DNA of 64,000 bases, taken from the NCBI RefSeq assembly GCF_002868715.1, contig NZ_PKLZ01000013.1, positions 1 through 64,000 on the forward strand. Direction: 5' to 3'. The notes beneath the pieces were generated by a model. It saw only the letters and a list, made by a program, of their open reading frames with translations. It ran no database searches and was not told the origin of the DNA. Both the position numbers and the translations under genes were made by a program. Shown in pieces: positions 38,998 to 47,857 of the stretch. Source of the DNA: Kineobactrum sediminis (lineage in GTDB: Bacteria; Pseudomonadota; Gammaproteobacteria; Pseudomonadales; Halieaceae). Position 1 is the first letter of the stretch. The number at the start of each line of letters is the position of its first letter.

Positions 38998-40011
38998 TTA
39001 TGAGGGGTTTTCAATACTGCGCATACGCTCAAGTACATCCAGGCCTTGCAGCTTGAGCCAGTAGAGAATGTCGATCAGAACCCAGTTCTCAAGCAATTTG
39101 TCACCATCGCGCCGGTAGACATCGACCACTCGCATATCAGTGCGTTGCCCACCCGGTAAGCCCATGAAGCCTCCGGTCGGGGTGTGGGACAAGTTGGGCC
39201 AGCCAAAGAAGCAGGCGTAGTTTCCCTCGGCAAAGCGGCACACATGACCGTTGTAGACCTTGTCGCCAAGACCCTCGCGAAACGGGTACTGATGTTGCTG
39301 TTGATAGCGGGGAATTGTATATGCAGCACCGATTCCGGCCGGGCCATACCAAACCATGTCCCTGGACCAGGTTCTCTCAAGATAATCGGGGGGGCAATTG
39401 TTCTCACCCGAGAGGTTTAGCTGGTTCAGGTCGTCAATCATCCGATTGAGCAGTTCCAGCGTCTTCGTCCCTTCCTCCTCAGCCTGGGGCTGCAGCAGGA
39501 TACCGTCATGCGTGCGCGGCCCCGGGCACAGGAAAGAGGCTCCCGTTTGCGCAGGCAAAGGATTGAGTCCCACCTGTTGCATCAACGCGATAATATCGCA
39601 AAACATACCGGTTTTAACAATCTTGCCGCTGGCGGGGTCGACGCAGTTGAATTCCGCATAGCGCAGCATCGCCGTCTTGCCATGCGGGCGAATCCCCAGC
39701 CATTCACTGTCGAACAGGCCCATGAAGTGACCCATGCTCATGGTCCAGACATCACCGCTGACCTCATTCACACCCGCCATGAATATATCCTGCCGGCGTT
39801 GCAGGCTCGAGAAAGCCCGCAGTAAAGGTTCCCAGAAACCAGTCGCAACCGCGCCCGGCCCCTTGAGCTGGTTGAAGGGGTAGCTTCCGTACCAGTCGAT
39901 ATCGGCGCTGAGGTGGCGTTGCAATATGCCGGCCACGCTCTGGGACGTGGCGCTTTCCATCGCGGAGAAATATGCCAGTACAGTGGATTTCGCCTGTTGC
40001 AATTGAGTCAT
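38998..40011 (-). CDS. Two-domain NTF2/SnoaL-like protein (type II), module B
   Basis: 337 aa, the same length as its paralogue at 11398 and alike throughout: 'FWEPLLRAFSSLQRRQDIFM', 'HFMGLFDSEWLGI', 'PGPRTHDGILL', 'MVWYGPAGIGAAYTIPRYQQ', and 'MRVVDVYRRDGDKLLENWVL'. Cytoplasmic. It lies 11 bp after the symporter gene, at the end of the operon 43732 to 38998. In both modules a type II protein and an SSS symporter are neighbours, so the pair probably works on one substrate class. Confidence 0.75.
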   Translation of the reverse strand: MTQLQQAKSTVLAYFSAMESATSQSVAGILQRHLSADIDWYGSYPFNQLKGPGAVATGFWEPLLRAFSSLQRRQDIFMAGVNEVSGDVWTMSMGHFMGLFDSEWLGIRPHGKTAMLRYAEFNCVDPASGKIVKTGMFCDIIALMQQVGLNPLPAQTGASFLCPGPRTHDGILLQPQAEEEGTKTLELLNRMIDDLNQLNLSGENNCPPDYLERTWSRDMVWYGPAGIGAAYTIPRYQQQHQYPFREGLGDKVYNGHVCRFAEGNYACFFGWPNLSHTPTGGFMGLPGGQRTDMRVVDVYRRDGDKLLENWVLIDILYWLKLQGLDVLERMRSIENPS

Positions 40012-40022
40012 TTCGGTTTGGC

Positions 40023-41630
40023 CTATAGCAGTCGATTAAAGAGGTACAGGAAGAGAACGCTCACCGCAAAGAAGCCAAGCAGGAAATAGCTAGCCCTGTC
40101 GATGCGGCCCGGCACCACGAACCAGCCTTGCTCCTTCTCGGGTCGACCGCTGTCCCGGAAGACTTTGCGCTGCCCCACCACGGTATAAGGAGAATATTCC
40201 TTCTGCCGCCCATCCAGCAACAGGCTCGCCAGGAACGAAACCGACATATTCACCGCACCGCCGATTGCGCAGTACCATGGCCAGGCGATATCAGTTCGGG
40301 TTGCCACACACCATAGCGCGACAAATCCCACCGCGACCCCAACCAGCAGGCCCCGCTCGGTCGTATGCCGGGAGAAGAAGCCCAGCGCGAACATACTGAG
40401 CTTGGCACCTACGAAATAGGATCCGAGTTTACTCAGCGTCTCCAGAACCGACCCTTCACTTTCCGCGAACATCAGTGCTGGCATAATGATCATCGCGGCC
40501 CAGAACAAGGTGAAGTAGCGCGAGACCTTCAATAGATCTTCGCCCGAGGCCTGCGGGCGGAAATAGCGCTGGTAAAAGTCCACAGTCGAGACCGTGGACA
40601 TGGAATTGAAAGCAGAGTCCAGGCTGGACATGCTGGCGGCCAGCACGGCCGCAGCAATCAAACCCATCAGCCCCGGCAGGCCATAATCCGTTGCAAACTG
40701 CAGAATTATTGTGTTTCCGTTTTCGAACTCCCTGCCTCCATAGTAGGAATAGAACAGCACCCCAAGCAAAATAAACAGGAAATAAATAAAGAAGGCACCA
40801 AAACCCATCATCATGAATGACTTCTTGGCATCGCCGATGGTCTTGGCCGCAAGGGTTCGCTGTACCATCATTTGGTTGGCGCCGTAAACGGTTATGTGAA
40901 ACAAGGTCATCGCGATCACCCCAGACCATACCGTGGTTACCTTGGTGAAATCGAAACTGAAATCAAGCGCGTCGGCACGTCCGTCTGCCTTGATCTCCGC
41001 AAGCGCCTGGGCGATGGGGATCGGCATTTCCCGCACCAGGGCAAACAGGATGATGGCGGCACCGGTGAACAGGATGCCGGCCTGAACGACATCGGTCCAG
41101 ATGACAGCCGCTATTCCTCCCATCGAGGTATAGATCACTGCTACCACCGTGATGATAACGATGCAGTATTCCACTGATAATCCGGTAATGAACTCCAGTA
41201 CCAGCGAGGTGGCATACAACACAGCGGCCGACGTCAGGCCCTGAGTCATCAGGAAAATTCCGGAGATAACACTGCGCGATGTAGGCCCGAAGCGCCTCTC
41301 CTGATATTCATAGATTGAGGCTACACCGCTGTTGTAGAAAAACGGGAGAAAAAAGCTGGTGACAACGAAAATGACCAGCGGGTAGTTGAGATGAATCGCC
41401 ATCACCGACATCCCATCGGTATAAGCCCAGGCGGGACCACCCAGAAAGGTCAAGGCGCTGACATAGGTGCTCACCACCGATATGCCAATCGCCCACCAGG
41501 GAATACTCCTGTCCCCCAGAAAGAAATCATTGGCTGATTTGACCCTGCGACCAAGAACAAAACCGAACGTCAGGTTCGCGATGATGAAAACACCGAGTAT
41601 CGACCAGTTGAGCGCACCAAAGTCAGCCAT
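40023..41630 (-). CDS. Sodium:solute symporter (SSS family), module B
   Basis: 535 aa, paralogous to 9770-11374: 'SIPWWAIGISVVSTYVSALT', 'GGPAWAYTDGMSVMAIHLNY', 'GGIAAVIWTDVVQAG', and 'QMMVQRTLAAKTIGDAKKSF' in nearly identical positions. 13-14 membrane segments. Na+-coupled uptake of an unidentified organic solute; under regulon motif site 4 via the bicupin operon. The start follows the 41632 stop by one base. Confidence 0.9.
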   Translation of the reverse strand: MADFGALNWSILGVFIIANLTFGFVLGRRVKSANDFFLGDRSIPWWAIGISVVSTYVSALTFLGGPAWAYTDGMSVMAIHLNYPLVIFVVTSFFLPFFYNSGVASIYEYQERRFGPTSRSVISGIFLMTQGLTSAAVLYATSLVLEFITGLSVEYCIVIITVVAVIYTSMGGIAAVIWTDVVQAGILFTGAAIILFALVREMPIPIAQALAEIKADGRADALDFSFDFTKVTTVWSGVIAMTLFHITVYGANQMMVQRTLAAKTIGDAKKSFMMMGFGAFFIYFLFILLGVLFYSYYGGREFENGNTIILQFATDYGLPGLMGLIAAAVLAASMSSLDSAFNSMSTVSTVDFYQRYFRPQASGEDLLKVSRYFTLFWAAMIIMPALMFAESEGSVLETLSKLGSYFVGAKLSMFALGFFSRHTTERGLLVGVAVGFVALWCVATRTDIAWPWYCAIGGAVNMSVSFLASLLLDGRQKEYSPYTVVGQRKVFRDSGRPEKEQGWFVVPGRIDRASYFLLGFFAVSVLFLYLFNRLL

Positions 41631-41631
41631 G

Positions 41632-42612
41632 TTATTCCACTATCCTCGCCCCGGAGCGCATATCACTAAAAACGTCGTAGCCCATCTGCATCAGCATGTC
41701 CGGGATATCAATTGCCACCCAGTTTTCGCGCAACAGCTTACCTTCACGGCGCCAGATATCCATCACCCGCAGAGACAGGCGGCGGTCACTGGCCGGCAGA
41801 CCCAACCAGTCATGACCGCTGTGAGTACCGTGCATATGCGGCCAACCACCGGTAGCGACATAGTCACCATTGGCGACAGTACAGGCATGATGGTCAACAT
41901 CCCGATCAGGAAAAGCCCGTAGAAATGGCCCTTGATGTTGCTCTCTGAAGCCTTGAATGCCCCGGGTTGTTCCGATGCCACCGGGTCCATACCAAAATAA
42001 ATCAGGGTGCCAGTAGTTTTCCAGATCCATGCTCCCCAGCTCAAGGCCATCATAGCGGCGCAGGCAATCAAGCATATCCATAACCAGTTGCTTGCTGACA
42101 GCGCCATGCCCTGGGTCGGCATCTACAGGGCGTATGCCATCCAGCGTCGCCGGAGGTAGAATCTGGCCGGCATAGCCCAACGGCAGACGCACAGGGCAAA
42201 CCCCCCTCTGGTACATAACATCGAGAAAATCGGGAATTATGAAGCACTCAATAATGCGTTCGTCCTCGATCCGCAGCAATTCGGTATAACGCAGTGCCAG
42301 GGCCTTGTTGCTGGGCGGAATCCCATGAAGCGGCTTTACGAAGCGTCCACTGAAAAAGCCAGTCCCACAAACCCAGCGCTGGCCCCGATCGTTACCGACA
42401 AACTGGATGAGTGGTCGCCGCTCCAGATCAGGTAGGGCAGTGCACAAGGGCAACAGAAATTCATCTGCCACCTGCCGCGGACCCAGGAGATCGTCGACAG
42501 GATGGGCCGCATGCCAATGCACATTTGGATGCAGGTATTCATCCGCAGCGGCGTGAACCTGATCGACAGAGGCGTGACAGATTGCCGCGTACAAGCTCTC
42601 CAGACAATTCAT
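41632..42612 (-). CDS. Two-domain NTF2/SnoaL-like protein, module B
   Basis: 326 aa from ATG 42612 (AGG 8 bases upstream); a GTG at 42630 adds six residues. Landmarks: 'DEYLHPNVHWHAAHPVDDLL' and 'LERRPLIQFVGND' in domain one; 'ENYWHPDLFWYGPGGIGTTR', 'FREQHQGPFLRAFPDRDVDH' and 'VMDIWRREGKLLRENWVAID' in domain two. Closest relative in the window is 21703-22749. It sits between the bicupin and the symporter genes. Catalytic role unknown. Confidence 0.72.
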   Translation of the reverse strand: MNCLESLYAAICHASVDQVHAAADEYLHPNVHWHAAHPVDDLLGPRQVADEFLLPLCTALPDLERRPLIQFVGNDRGQRWVCGTGFFSGRFVKPLHGIPPSNKALALRYTELLRIEDERIIECFIIPDFLDVMYQRGVCPVRLPLGYAGQILPPATLDGIRPVDADPGHGAVSKQLVMDMLDCLRRYDGLELGSMDLENYWHPDLFWYGPGGIGTTRGIQGFREQHQGPFLRAFPDRDVDHHACTVANGDYVATGGWPHMHGTHSGHDWLGLPASDRRLSLRVMDIWRREGKLLRENWVAIDIPDMLMQMGYDVFSDMRSGARIVE

Positions 42613-42682
42613 TGTATTGCCTGAATGCACTGGTATCGAAGCACCGCATAGACCGCGACTGAAATCCGTTGAGGTTGCACAA

Positions 42683-43732
42683 TCAGCTCACGGCCGCGGT
42701 ACTGTCGCCGTGGCGCCAGACGAGCGGGGCCGGTTGATCACCACCACGCACCACATAGGCAATCAATGGCGCCGAACCGTTATTGACATAGGCATGCATC
42801 AGACCAATGGGGACCGTGAGAACATCGCCTTCCGCCAGCGAAAACTCCCCCTCCTCCCATTGGAAAATCACCTCTCCCCTGTGTACATACAACACTTCTT
42901 CTTCTTGCCTTGCATGAAAGTCCAGCCGGGTTGAGGAATCCATATCAAGCCTTCGCACATGGAATCCGTGAGCCCAGGGTATCTTGCCCGCTGCAATGTT
43001 TTCAGCGGCGTTGGCAGGACCGATAATTGCCGACTCCACCACACCCGTTGCCGTTCCGGTCAGGATTGAACCGGCATGTTCCCGCTGCTGTTCCACTGCA
43101 CATACGCAGGAGAGGATTTCATCGGGGGTCAGGTTACGCAGGGCAGCAACCTGTGCCGGGGACGTCGGCTCCATGGGCCGAATTCCCTCGGGTACCGTCT
43201 CGCCCTTGGTAGTATCCACTAGACGGCCATTTTCCAGCAGCACTAATCCGTATTGGGTGGCCTTTACAAAGACGTCTGGCGCCCACAATACGTGCCCGGG
43301 GTCATCGCCGCCCAGCACCGCAAACAGGTAACCGACATCATCCCCGACATTTTCGAATCCGCGGAACACGTCGACGGGAATACTGATGCAGTCACCGGGT
43401 TCCAGCACGACCTCACCGGCCTCTCCATGCTCGCCCAAGCGAAACGCCCAGCGTCCGCTGTGCACGATGAACACCTCTTCTGTCGTATGGCTATGTTGTG
43501 AGTTGACGCAGCGAGGAGGCTGTCGAGCACCGCCGATATTGAAACCATGGGCCTTTTTAATGTGAACGTACTGGTCCGGATGCTCGGCCACACCTGGGCC
43601 AATTATGGTGAAGTTTTCCTTCTGGTCGCTTCCCGGGGTATAGGTATCGACAAACGCATTGCGGCAGGGGCGTAGCTCTGTATAACGCACAAGACGCTGG
43701 CGCATTTGAGCAGGAGTCCACTGATTGGACAT
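42683..43732 (-). CDS. Bicupin protein (possible dioxygenase or isomerase)
   Basis: 349 aa with two cupin barrels. First: 'HSHTTEEVFIVHSGRWAFRL' and 'PGDCISIPVDVFRGFENVG', about residues 75-130. Second: 'DFHARQEEEVLYVHRGEVIF' and 'EGDVLTVPIGLMHAYVNNG', about 265-320. Both have metal-ligand candidates (H.H...E and H..E with a later H). Bicupins include gentisate-type dioxygenases and oxalate decarboxylases, but sequence alone does not decide. First gene of the operon running to 38998, with motif site 4 about 85 bp upstream. Confidence 0.75.
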   Translation of the reverse strand: MSNQWTPAQMRQRLVRYTELRPCRNAFVDTYTPGSDQKENFTIIGPGVAEHPDQYVHIKKAHGFNIGGARQPPRCVNSQHSHTTEEVFIVHSGRWAFRLGEHGEAGEVVLEPGDCISIPVDVFRGFENVGDDVGYLFAVLGGDDPGHVLWAPDVFVKATQYGLVLLENGRLVDTTKGETVPEGIRPMEPTSPAQVAALRNLTPDEILSCVCAVEQQREHAGSILTGTATGVVESAIIGPANAAENIAAGKIPWAHGFHVRRLDMDSSTRLDFHARQEEEVLYVHRGEVIFQWEEGEFSLAEGDVLTVPIGLMHAYVNNGSAPLIAYVVRGGDQPAPLVWRHGDSTAAVS

Positions 43733-43814
43733 GAAAGATGATCTCCAGTGACAAGCTTTGTAACAATTATTCTCCCCTACACATCGGTAGCGGAAGGACT
43801 CTAGGGAGAAATAT

Positions 43815-43827
43815 ACTTCGAATGCAA
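43815..43827 (+). promoter_or_regulatory. Regulon motif site 4 (ACTTCGAATGCAA)
   Basis: Exact copy of the commonest form of the motif, 83 bp upstream of the bicupin operon and downstream of the aldolase operon on the same strand. Confidence 0.6.
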
Positions 43828-43881
43828 AAATAACTCAAGTTTTGTCGTCGGGTGTCTGTATCGGGCATGAAAGCCGGGCAG

Positions 43882-44631
43882 CTAAGTGCGGAATCTGTCT
43901 ACCAGTTGCGCTGCACCCTGCAGCAGGAGACCGTGGTCTGACGATAGCAGGAACAGGCTGGCGCCCCGCTGCTTCCAATACGCAAGCTCGTCCAGATCAC
44001 CAACAAACATGCCAATGGTGCGCCCTGCATCGGCTCCGCTGCGACATATCCGCTCTACCGCGCTTAGCACAACATCATCTTTGGGAGACCTGGCCCCCAG
44101 GGCTACCGTGAGGTCGATACGACCAATAAATAAACAGTCAATACCATCAACCGCAGCAATCTCGTCGATGTGTTCCAATGCCGGCAAATCTTCGATCTGT
44201 GCTAATACAACGGTTTCTTCTGCGCTATCGCGCAAATGGTTCCCCATGGGTTTTGCAGTATAACCGGCAGCCCGGGTTGAGCCCGCGTAACCCCTACCCC
44301 CTGCTCCAAAATGTGCCGAGTTAACGACCGCTGCGGCCATTTCCCCACTTGTCACATGGGGAATCACGACACCGGTAGCGCCACAATCCAACGCGTTCAG
44401 TATATGCTCAGGGGCGGCAGAGGGAACACGCACAAGCGATGGCATACCCGCGCTGCGCAAGGCATGGATGCATTGATCCTGCACCAGGCGATCGAAGGGC
44501 GAGTGCTCGGCGTCCAGACACACCAGGTCCAGCGCTGTGCTGCCGATAACCTCGCACAGCATTGGCGAAGGTGTCTTGATAAAAGTGCCCACCAATTGCT
44601 CGCGCGCGGCAAGCCGTGTTTTCAGATTCAT
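43882..44631 (-). CDS. HpcH/HpaI-family class II aldolase (2-keto-3-deoxy acid type)
   Basis: 249 aa TIM barrel. 'GTFIKTPSPMLCEVIGSTAL', then 'DLVCLDAEHSPFD' with the metal-binding Glu, 'LVRVPSAAPEHILNALDCGA', 'GVVIPHV' and 'IDCLFIGRIDLTVALG'. Family members cleave 2-keto-4-hydroxy acids to pyruvate or oxaloacetate plus an aldehyde, or hydrolyse malyl-CoA. Here it probably supplies pyruvate at the end of the pathway. It is 10 bp after the hydrolase gene in the operon running from the HpsN-like dehydrogenase. Confidence 0.85.
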   Translation of the reverse strand: MNLKTRLAAREQLVGTFIKTPSPMLCEVIGSTALDLVCLDAEHSPFDRLVQDQCIHALRSAGMPSLVRVPSAAPEHILNALDCGATGVVIPHVTSGEMAAAVVNSAHFGAGGRGYAGSTRAAGYTAKPMGNHLRDSAEETVVLAQIEDLPALEHIDEIAAVDGIDCLFIGRIDLTVALGARSPKDDVVLSAVERICRSGADAGRTIGMFVGDLDELAYWKQRGASLFLLSSDHGLLLQGAAQLVDRFRT

Positions 44632-44641
44632 AGTTTTCCGC

Positions 44642-45361
44642 TCAATCGCTGTACAGCCAATAACGCATCTCGGCGATAACCCGGCCAGGCTGCTCCATGG
44701 TCGCCAGATGCCCGCAGTGCGGGATCACCTGCAAGCTGGATCCCGATATTTTCTCCGCCATTTCCCGATGCAGCTCAACCGAACACAGACGATCCTGCTC
44801 CCCACACAGAACCAGCGTCGGACAGTCGATTCCTGCCAGTACCGACGAACTGTCGAGACGATCGCGCAATGCAATGGATTGTCGCACAAACACCTCATCC
44901 CCCAGCCTGAGCCCCATATCCAGTACTTCATCCAGGATTTGCTGAGTATCAGGATGCTCATGTGCCAGGTACGCGGGCAGCAACTCATCGCGCATCAGCT
45001 GCTCAAGACCAAGCGCCCCCAGCTCGGTCAGCTGACGATTGCGCTGGACCTTGCGCTCAGGGTTGTCAGCCCTGAAATTCGTATCCAGCAATGCCAGCCG
45101 CTCAACACGCTCAGGCGCACTGCGCATGATCTCCATGGCTACTATACCGCCCATCGACAGACCCGCCAGGGCAAAACGGGGTGGGGCTGCGTCCAGCACA
45201 CGTTCCGCAATGGCAGCGATGCTGTTGTCCTGTGTTATATCACCGCAATGTACCCGGCAGTCAGCGGCGAGCGCCGCGACCTGCTGTGACCACAGCCGTT
45301 CGTCGCACATCATTCCGGGCAATAAAAGCAGCTCTGTACTTCGAATGCAATAAGATGACAA
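44642..45361 (-). CDS. Alpha/beta hydrolase
   Basis: 239 aa from TTG 45361, which has GAGGAAA upstream; no ATG precedes the conserved 'LLLLPGMMCDERLWSQQ'. Nucleophile elbow 'LAGLSMGG' near residue 72, catalytic Asp 'LCGEQDRLC' and His 'PHCGHLATMEQPGRV'. Small cytoplasmic hydrolase acting on an ester, lactone or C-C bond. Regulon motif site 5 overlaps codons 4-8, so this gene is probably repressed both at the operon promoter and locally. Starts 12 bp after the LacI gene. Confidence 0.82.
   Translation of the reverse strand: MSSYCIRSTELLLLPGMMCDERLWSQQVAALAADCRVHCGDITQDNSIAAIAERVLDAAPPRFALAGLSMGGIVAMEIMRSAPERVERLALLDTNFRADNPERKVQRNRQLTELGALGLEQLMRDELLPAYLAHEHPDTQQILDEVLDMGLRLGDEVFVRQSIALRDRLDSSSVLAGIDCPTLVLCGEQDRLCSVELHREMAEKISGSSLQVIPHCGHLATMEQPGRVIAEMRYWLYSD
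45338..45350 (+). promoter_or_regulatory. Regulon motif site 5 (ACTTCGAATGCAA), inside the hydrolase 5' coding end
   Basis: Identical to sites 4 and 6 but located 12-24 bases inside the predicted hydrolase frame. Either the hydrolase has an internal promoter/operator or its true start lies further in. Confidence 0.5.
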
Positions 45362-45372
45362 AAAAAATTTCC

Positions 45373-46416
45373 TCAGTTGCGAATGGTTGCGCCGTTGCGC
45401 AGGACACCGGAAAAGATACGTTTCTCCGGAGGCAAGACATAATTTTCCACACGATCCAGCAGCATTTGCACCGCGGCCTCTGCCATTCGGTCCACCGGCT
45501 GCTGGATAGTCACCAGATTGAAGCTGGACCAGCCAGCGGCCCGAACACCGTCAAACCCCACGACCGACACATCCTCGGGAACTCGCAGGTCGTAGCCATA
45601 CCGTAGTTGATCCATACAACCGAATGCCATCATGTCATTGGCACAGATAATTGCATCGGGTAAAGCGCCACGTTGAGCCATGACCCGGTCTACCGCATCT
45701 CTGCCAGAGTCGTAGCTGTAATCACCGGAAACCTGCACGATGTCCTCGATACCCAGATCGTGTAGCCGGTTCATGGCTTCCCGTGTCCGCTGCATACTGA
45801 CAACCGAATCAGCTGGACCGCTGACCACGGCAAAGGACTTGTGCGACCCGTTCTTCACCAGCAGGTTCACGAGGATCCGCTGCCCCTCGACCTGATCGCA
45901 GCTCACAGAGCTGACGGGGATATCACTGTAGGCGCGATTGTAAAAGACCAGCGGCACGTTACGTTTGTTGAAGGCCTCGATTTCCCCGGGTGCGAGATGT
46001 GCCGCTACGACCACGCCATCGACCTGGTATTGCCACACCTGGTCCAGGATACGACCCACGTCACTCTCCTGATCGAGCGTGAACAGAAGCACATGCACGC
46101 CCCGCTCGGTGAACCGCGCGCTCAGTTGCGAAAGTACCTCGGGATAATAGTTGAGGTTCGAAACGATGACGGCCACCATATTGGAACGCCGTGTGATTAA
46201 TCCGCGAGCAATGGCATTGGGCTGGTAGCCCAGTTCCTCTACCGCCTTCATCACCCGCTCACGCATTTTCCTGGACACACTCCCACCGGACTTGAAGCAG
46301 CGGGAAACTGCAGACTGGGAAACACCTGCATACTGCGCCACGTCGTACGAAGTAACGTGCCGCTTCTTGGCAGCAAATAGCTCGCTTTTCGTACTATTCG
46401 TCAGTTTTGCCGCCAT
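45373..46416 (-). CDS. LacI-family regulator of the NTF2-like/catabolic regulon (proposed)
   Basis: 347 aa. N-terminal helix-turn-helix '[20 protein letters not shown]' about residues 23-42, then hinge '[20 protein letters not shown]' and the sugar-binding-type effector domain: '[16 protein letters not shown]', '[20 protein letters not shown]' and '[10 protein letters not shown]'. It overlaps the preceding dehydrogenase gene by 23 bp, so it is in that operon. The six ACTNCGAATGCAA sites, with a LacI-like central CG, are the natural candidates for its operators (inference). Confidence 0.92.
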   Translation of the reverse strand: MAAKLTNSTKSELFAAKKRHVTSYDVAQYAGVSQSAVSRCFKSGGSVSRKMRERVMKAVEELGYQPNAIARGLITRRSNMVAVIVSNLNYYPEVLSQLSARFTERGVHVLLFTLDQESDVGRILDQVWQYQVDGVVVAAHLAPGEIEAFNKRNVPLVFYNRAYSDIPVSSVSCDQVEGQRILVNLLVKNGSHKSFAVVSGPADSVVSMQRTREAMNRLHDLGIEDIVQVSGDYSYDSGRDAVDRVMAQRGALPDAIICANDMMAFGCMDQLRYGYDLRVPEDVSVVGFDGVRAAGWSSFNLVTIQQPVDRMAEAAVQMLLDRVENYVLPPEKRIFSGVLRNGATIRN

Positions 46417-47680
46417 AGCGTCTCACGCGGATGTCCGCCTGTTCCTTATGCCCGGCAAAGCCTTCCACCGCGCACAGTCTTGAGCAGTATTCACCGACCA
46501 TGGCAGAGGCCTCCGGAGTGATTTTTTGATAGGTACAAGTCTTGAGGAACTTGCCTACCCAGAGGCCGCCAGTATAGCGTGCGGCCTTCCTCGTTGGCAA
46601 AGTATGATTGGTGCCAATCACCTTGTCGCCGTAGGATACATTCGTTTCCGGCCCCAGAAACAGCGCACCGTAATTGGTCATGTTGGTCAGGAAAAATTCC
46701 GGGTCCCGGGTCATCACCTGAACGTGCTCAGAGGCAATCTCGTCCGCCACCTGCACCATTTCTTCGTAGCTCTCACAAAGAATAACCTGCCCATACTCGC
46801 GCCAGGCCTGGCCCGCAACCTCCGCTGTGGGCAAAATGGTCAGCTGGCGCTCTACTTCCGCCATCGTGTCCTGCGCCAACTGCTCAGAGGTGGTCAGCAG
46901 AATGGCCGGGGAGTTGGGCCCGTGCTCAGCCTGCCCAAGCAAATCGGCGGCACACAGCTCTCCGTCAACAGAATCATCCGCGATCACCAGCGTTTCCGTA
47001 GGGCCGGCGAACAAGTCGATTCCTACTCGGCCGAACAACTGCCGCTTGGCTTCCGCGACGAACGCGTTGCCAGGCCCGACGATCATATCGACCGCACCGA
47101 TCGTCTCGGTTCCAATGGCCATAGCGCCGACCGCCTGGACGCCACCCATGCAGTAAATTTCGTCCGCGCCTGCCATATGCATCGCCACGACGATGGCGGG
47201 GCTTGGTCTGCCATTGAAAGGGGGGGCAGCAGCGATAACACGCTTTACGCCTGCCACCTTGGCGGTCACCACACTCATGTGTGCAGAGGCAACCAATGGA
47301 TATTTGCCGCCGGGGACATAACAACCGACGCTGTTCATCGGAATATGCTTGTGGCCGAGAACGACACCCGGAAGGGTTTCACGTTCCACGTCCTGCATGG
47401 AGGCTCGCTGGATCCGGGCGAAATTACCCACCTGCTCCTGCGCGAAACGAATATCGTCGATAACCTGCTGATCAAGCTCTTCATAACAGGCATCAATTTC
47501 ACTCTGGCTGAGCCTGAAAGATGCCGGCGCCCACTTGTCGAAACGCTGCGAAAACTCGGCCACAGCGGCATCTCCACGATCTTCAATCTGCCGCAGTATA
47601 TCCTCCACAGTCGCGCGCACTTTAGCATCCTGTGTCTGCGCTTCCTCCACCGACACCCCAGTCTTAAGGTACTTCGCCAT
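46394..47680 (-). CDS. Histidinol-dehydrogenase-family NAD-dependent dehydrogenase (HpsN-like)
   Basis: 428 aa from ATG 47680 (GGGAG eight bases upstream; ATG 47686 and a frame to 47716 also open). HisD family: '[20 protein letters not shown]', '[17 protein letters not shown]', '[11 protein letters not shown]', zinc ligands expected in '[15 protein letters not shown]' and '[20 protein letters not shown]'. It lacks his-operon neighbours and has the '[17 protein letters not shown]' ending of sulfopropanediol 3-dehydrogenase-type relatives (family knowledge from memory). It likely oxidises a primary alcohol to a carboxylate in two steps. Head of the operon including LacI, hydrolase and aldolase; divergent from an SDR gene. 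Confidence 0.85.
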   Translation of the reverse strand: MAKYLKTGVSVEEAQTQDAKVRATVEDILRQIEDRGDAAVAEFSQRFDKWAPASFRLSQSEIDACYEELDQQVIDDIRFAQEQVGNFARIQRASMQDVERETLPGVVLGHKHIPMNSVGCYVPGGKYPLVASAHMSVVTAKVAGVKRVIAAAPPFNGRPSPAIVVAMHMAGADEIYCMGGVQAVGAMAIGTETIGAVDMIVGPGNAFVAEAKRQLFGRVGIDLFAGPTETLVIADDSVDGELCAADLLGQAEHGPNSPAILLTTSEQLAQDTMAEVERQLTILPTAEVAGQAWREYGQVILCESYEEMVQVADEIASEHVQVMTRDPEFFLTNMTNYGALFLGPETNVSYGDKVIGTNHTLPTRKAARYTGGLWVGKFLKTCTYQKITPEASAMVGEYCSRLCAVEGFAGHKEQADIRVRRYGGKTDE

Positions 47681-47732
47681 TGTCATTGCTCCCAAAATAT
47701 TAACTGATGGGGCCAAATGCTACCCATCTATG

Positions 47733-47745
47733 ACTTCGAATGCAA
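47733..47745 (+). promoter_or_regulatory. Regulon motif site 6 (ACTTCGAATGCAA)
   Basis: Lies in the divergent gap between the HpsN-like dehydrogenase (53 bp to its start) and the SDR gene (113 bp), positioned to control both. Confidence 0.6.
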
Positions 47746-47857
47746 TTTTTTTGATTATACCCGGCATGAAGGGTAGGATAGCCTGATTCAGCGGCTCTAC
47801 CTGACTGAAGCGATCGCGCCTCGGCTGCCCCACCAACCCTTAAAAGGATCAGACAAC

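Noticed and set aside
46394-47680. Histidine biosynthesis gene hisD
   Set aside because: No his genes nearby, and LacI, hydrolase, aldolase and SDR neighbours indicate a catabolic HisD-family member.
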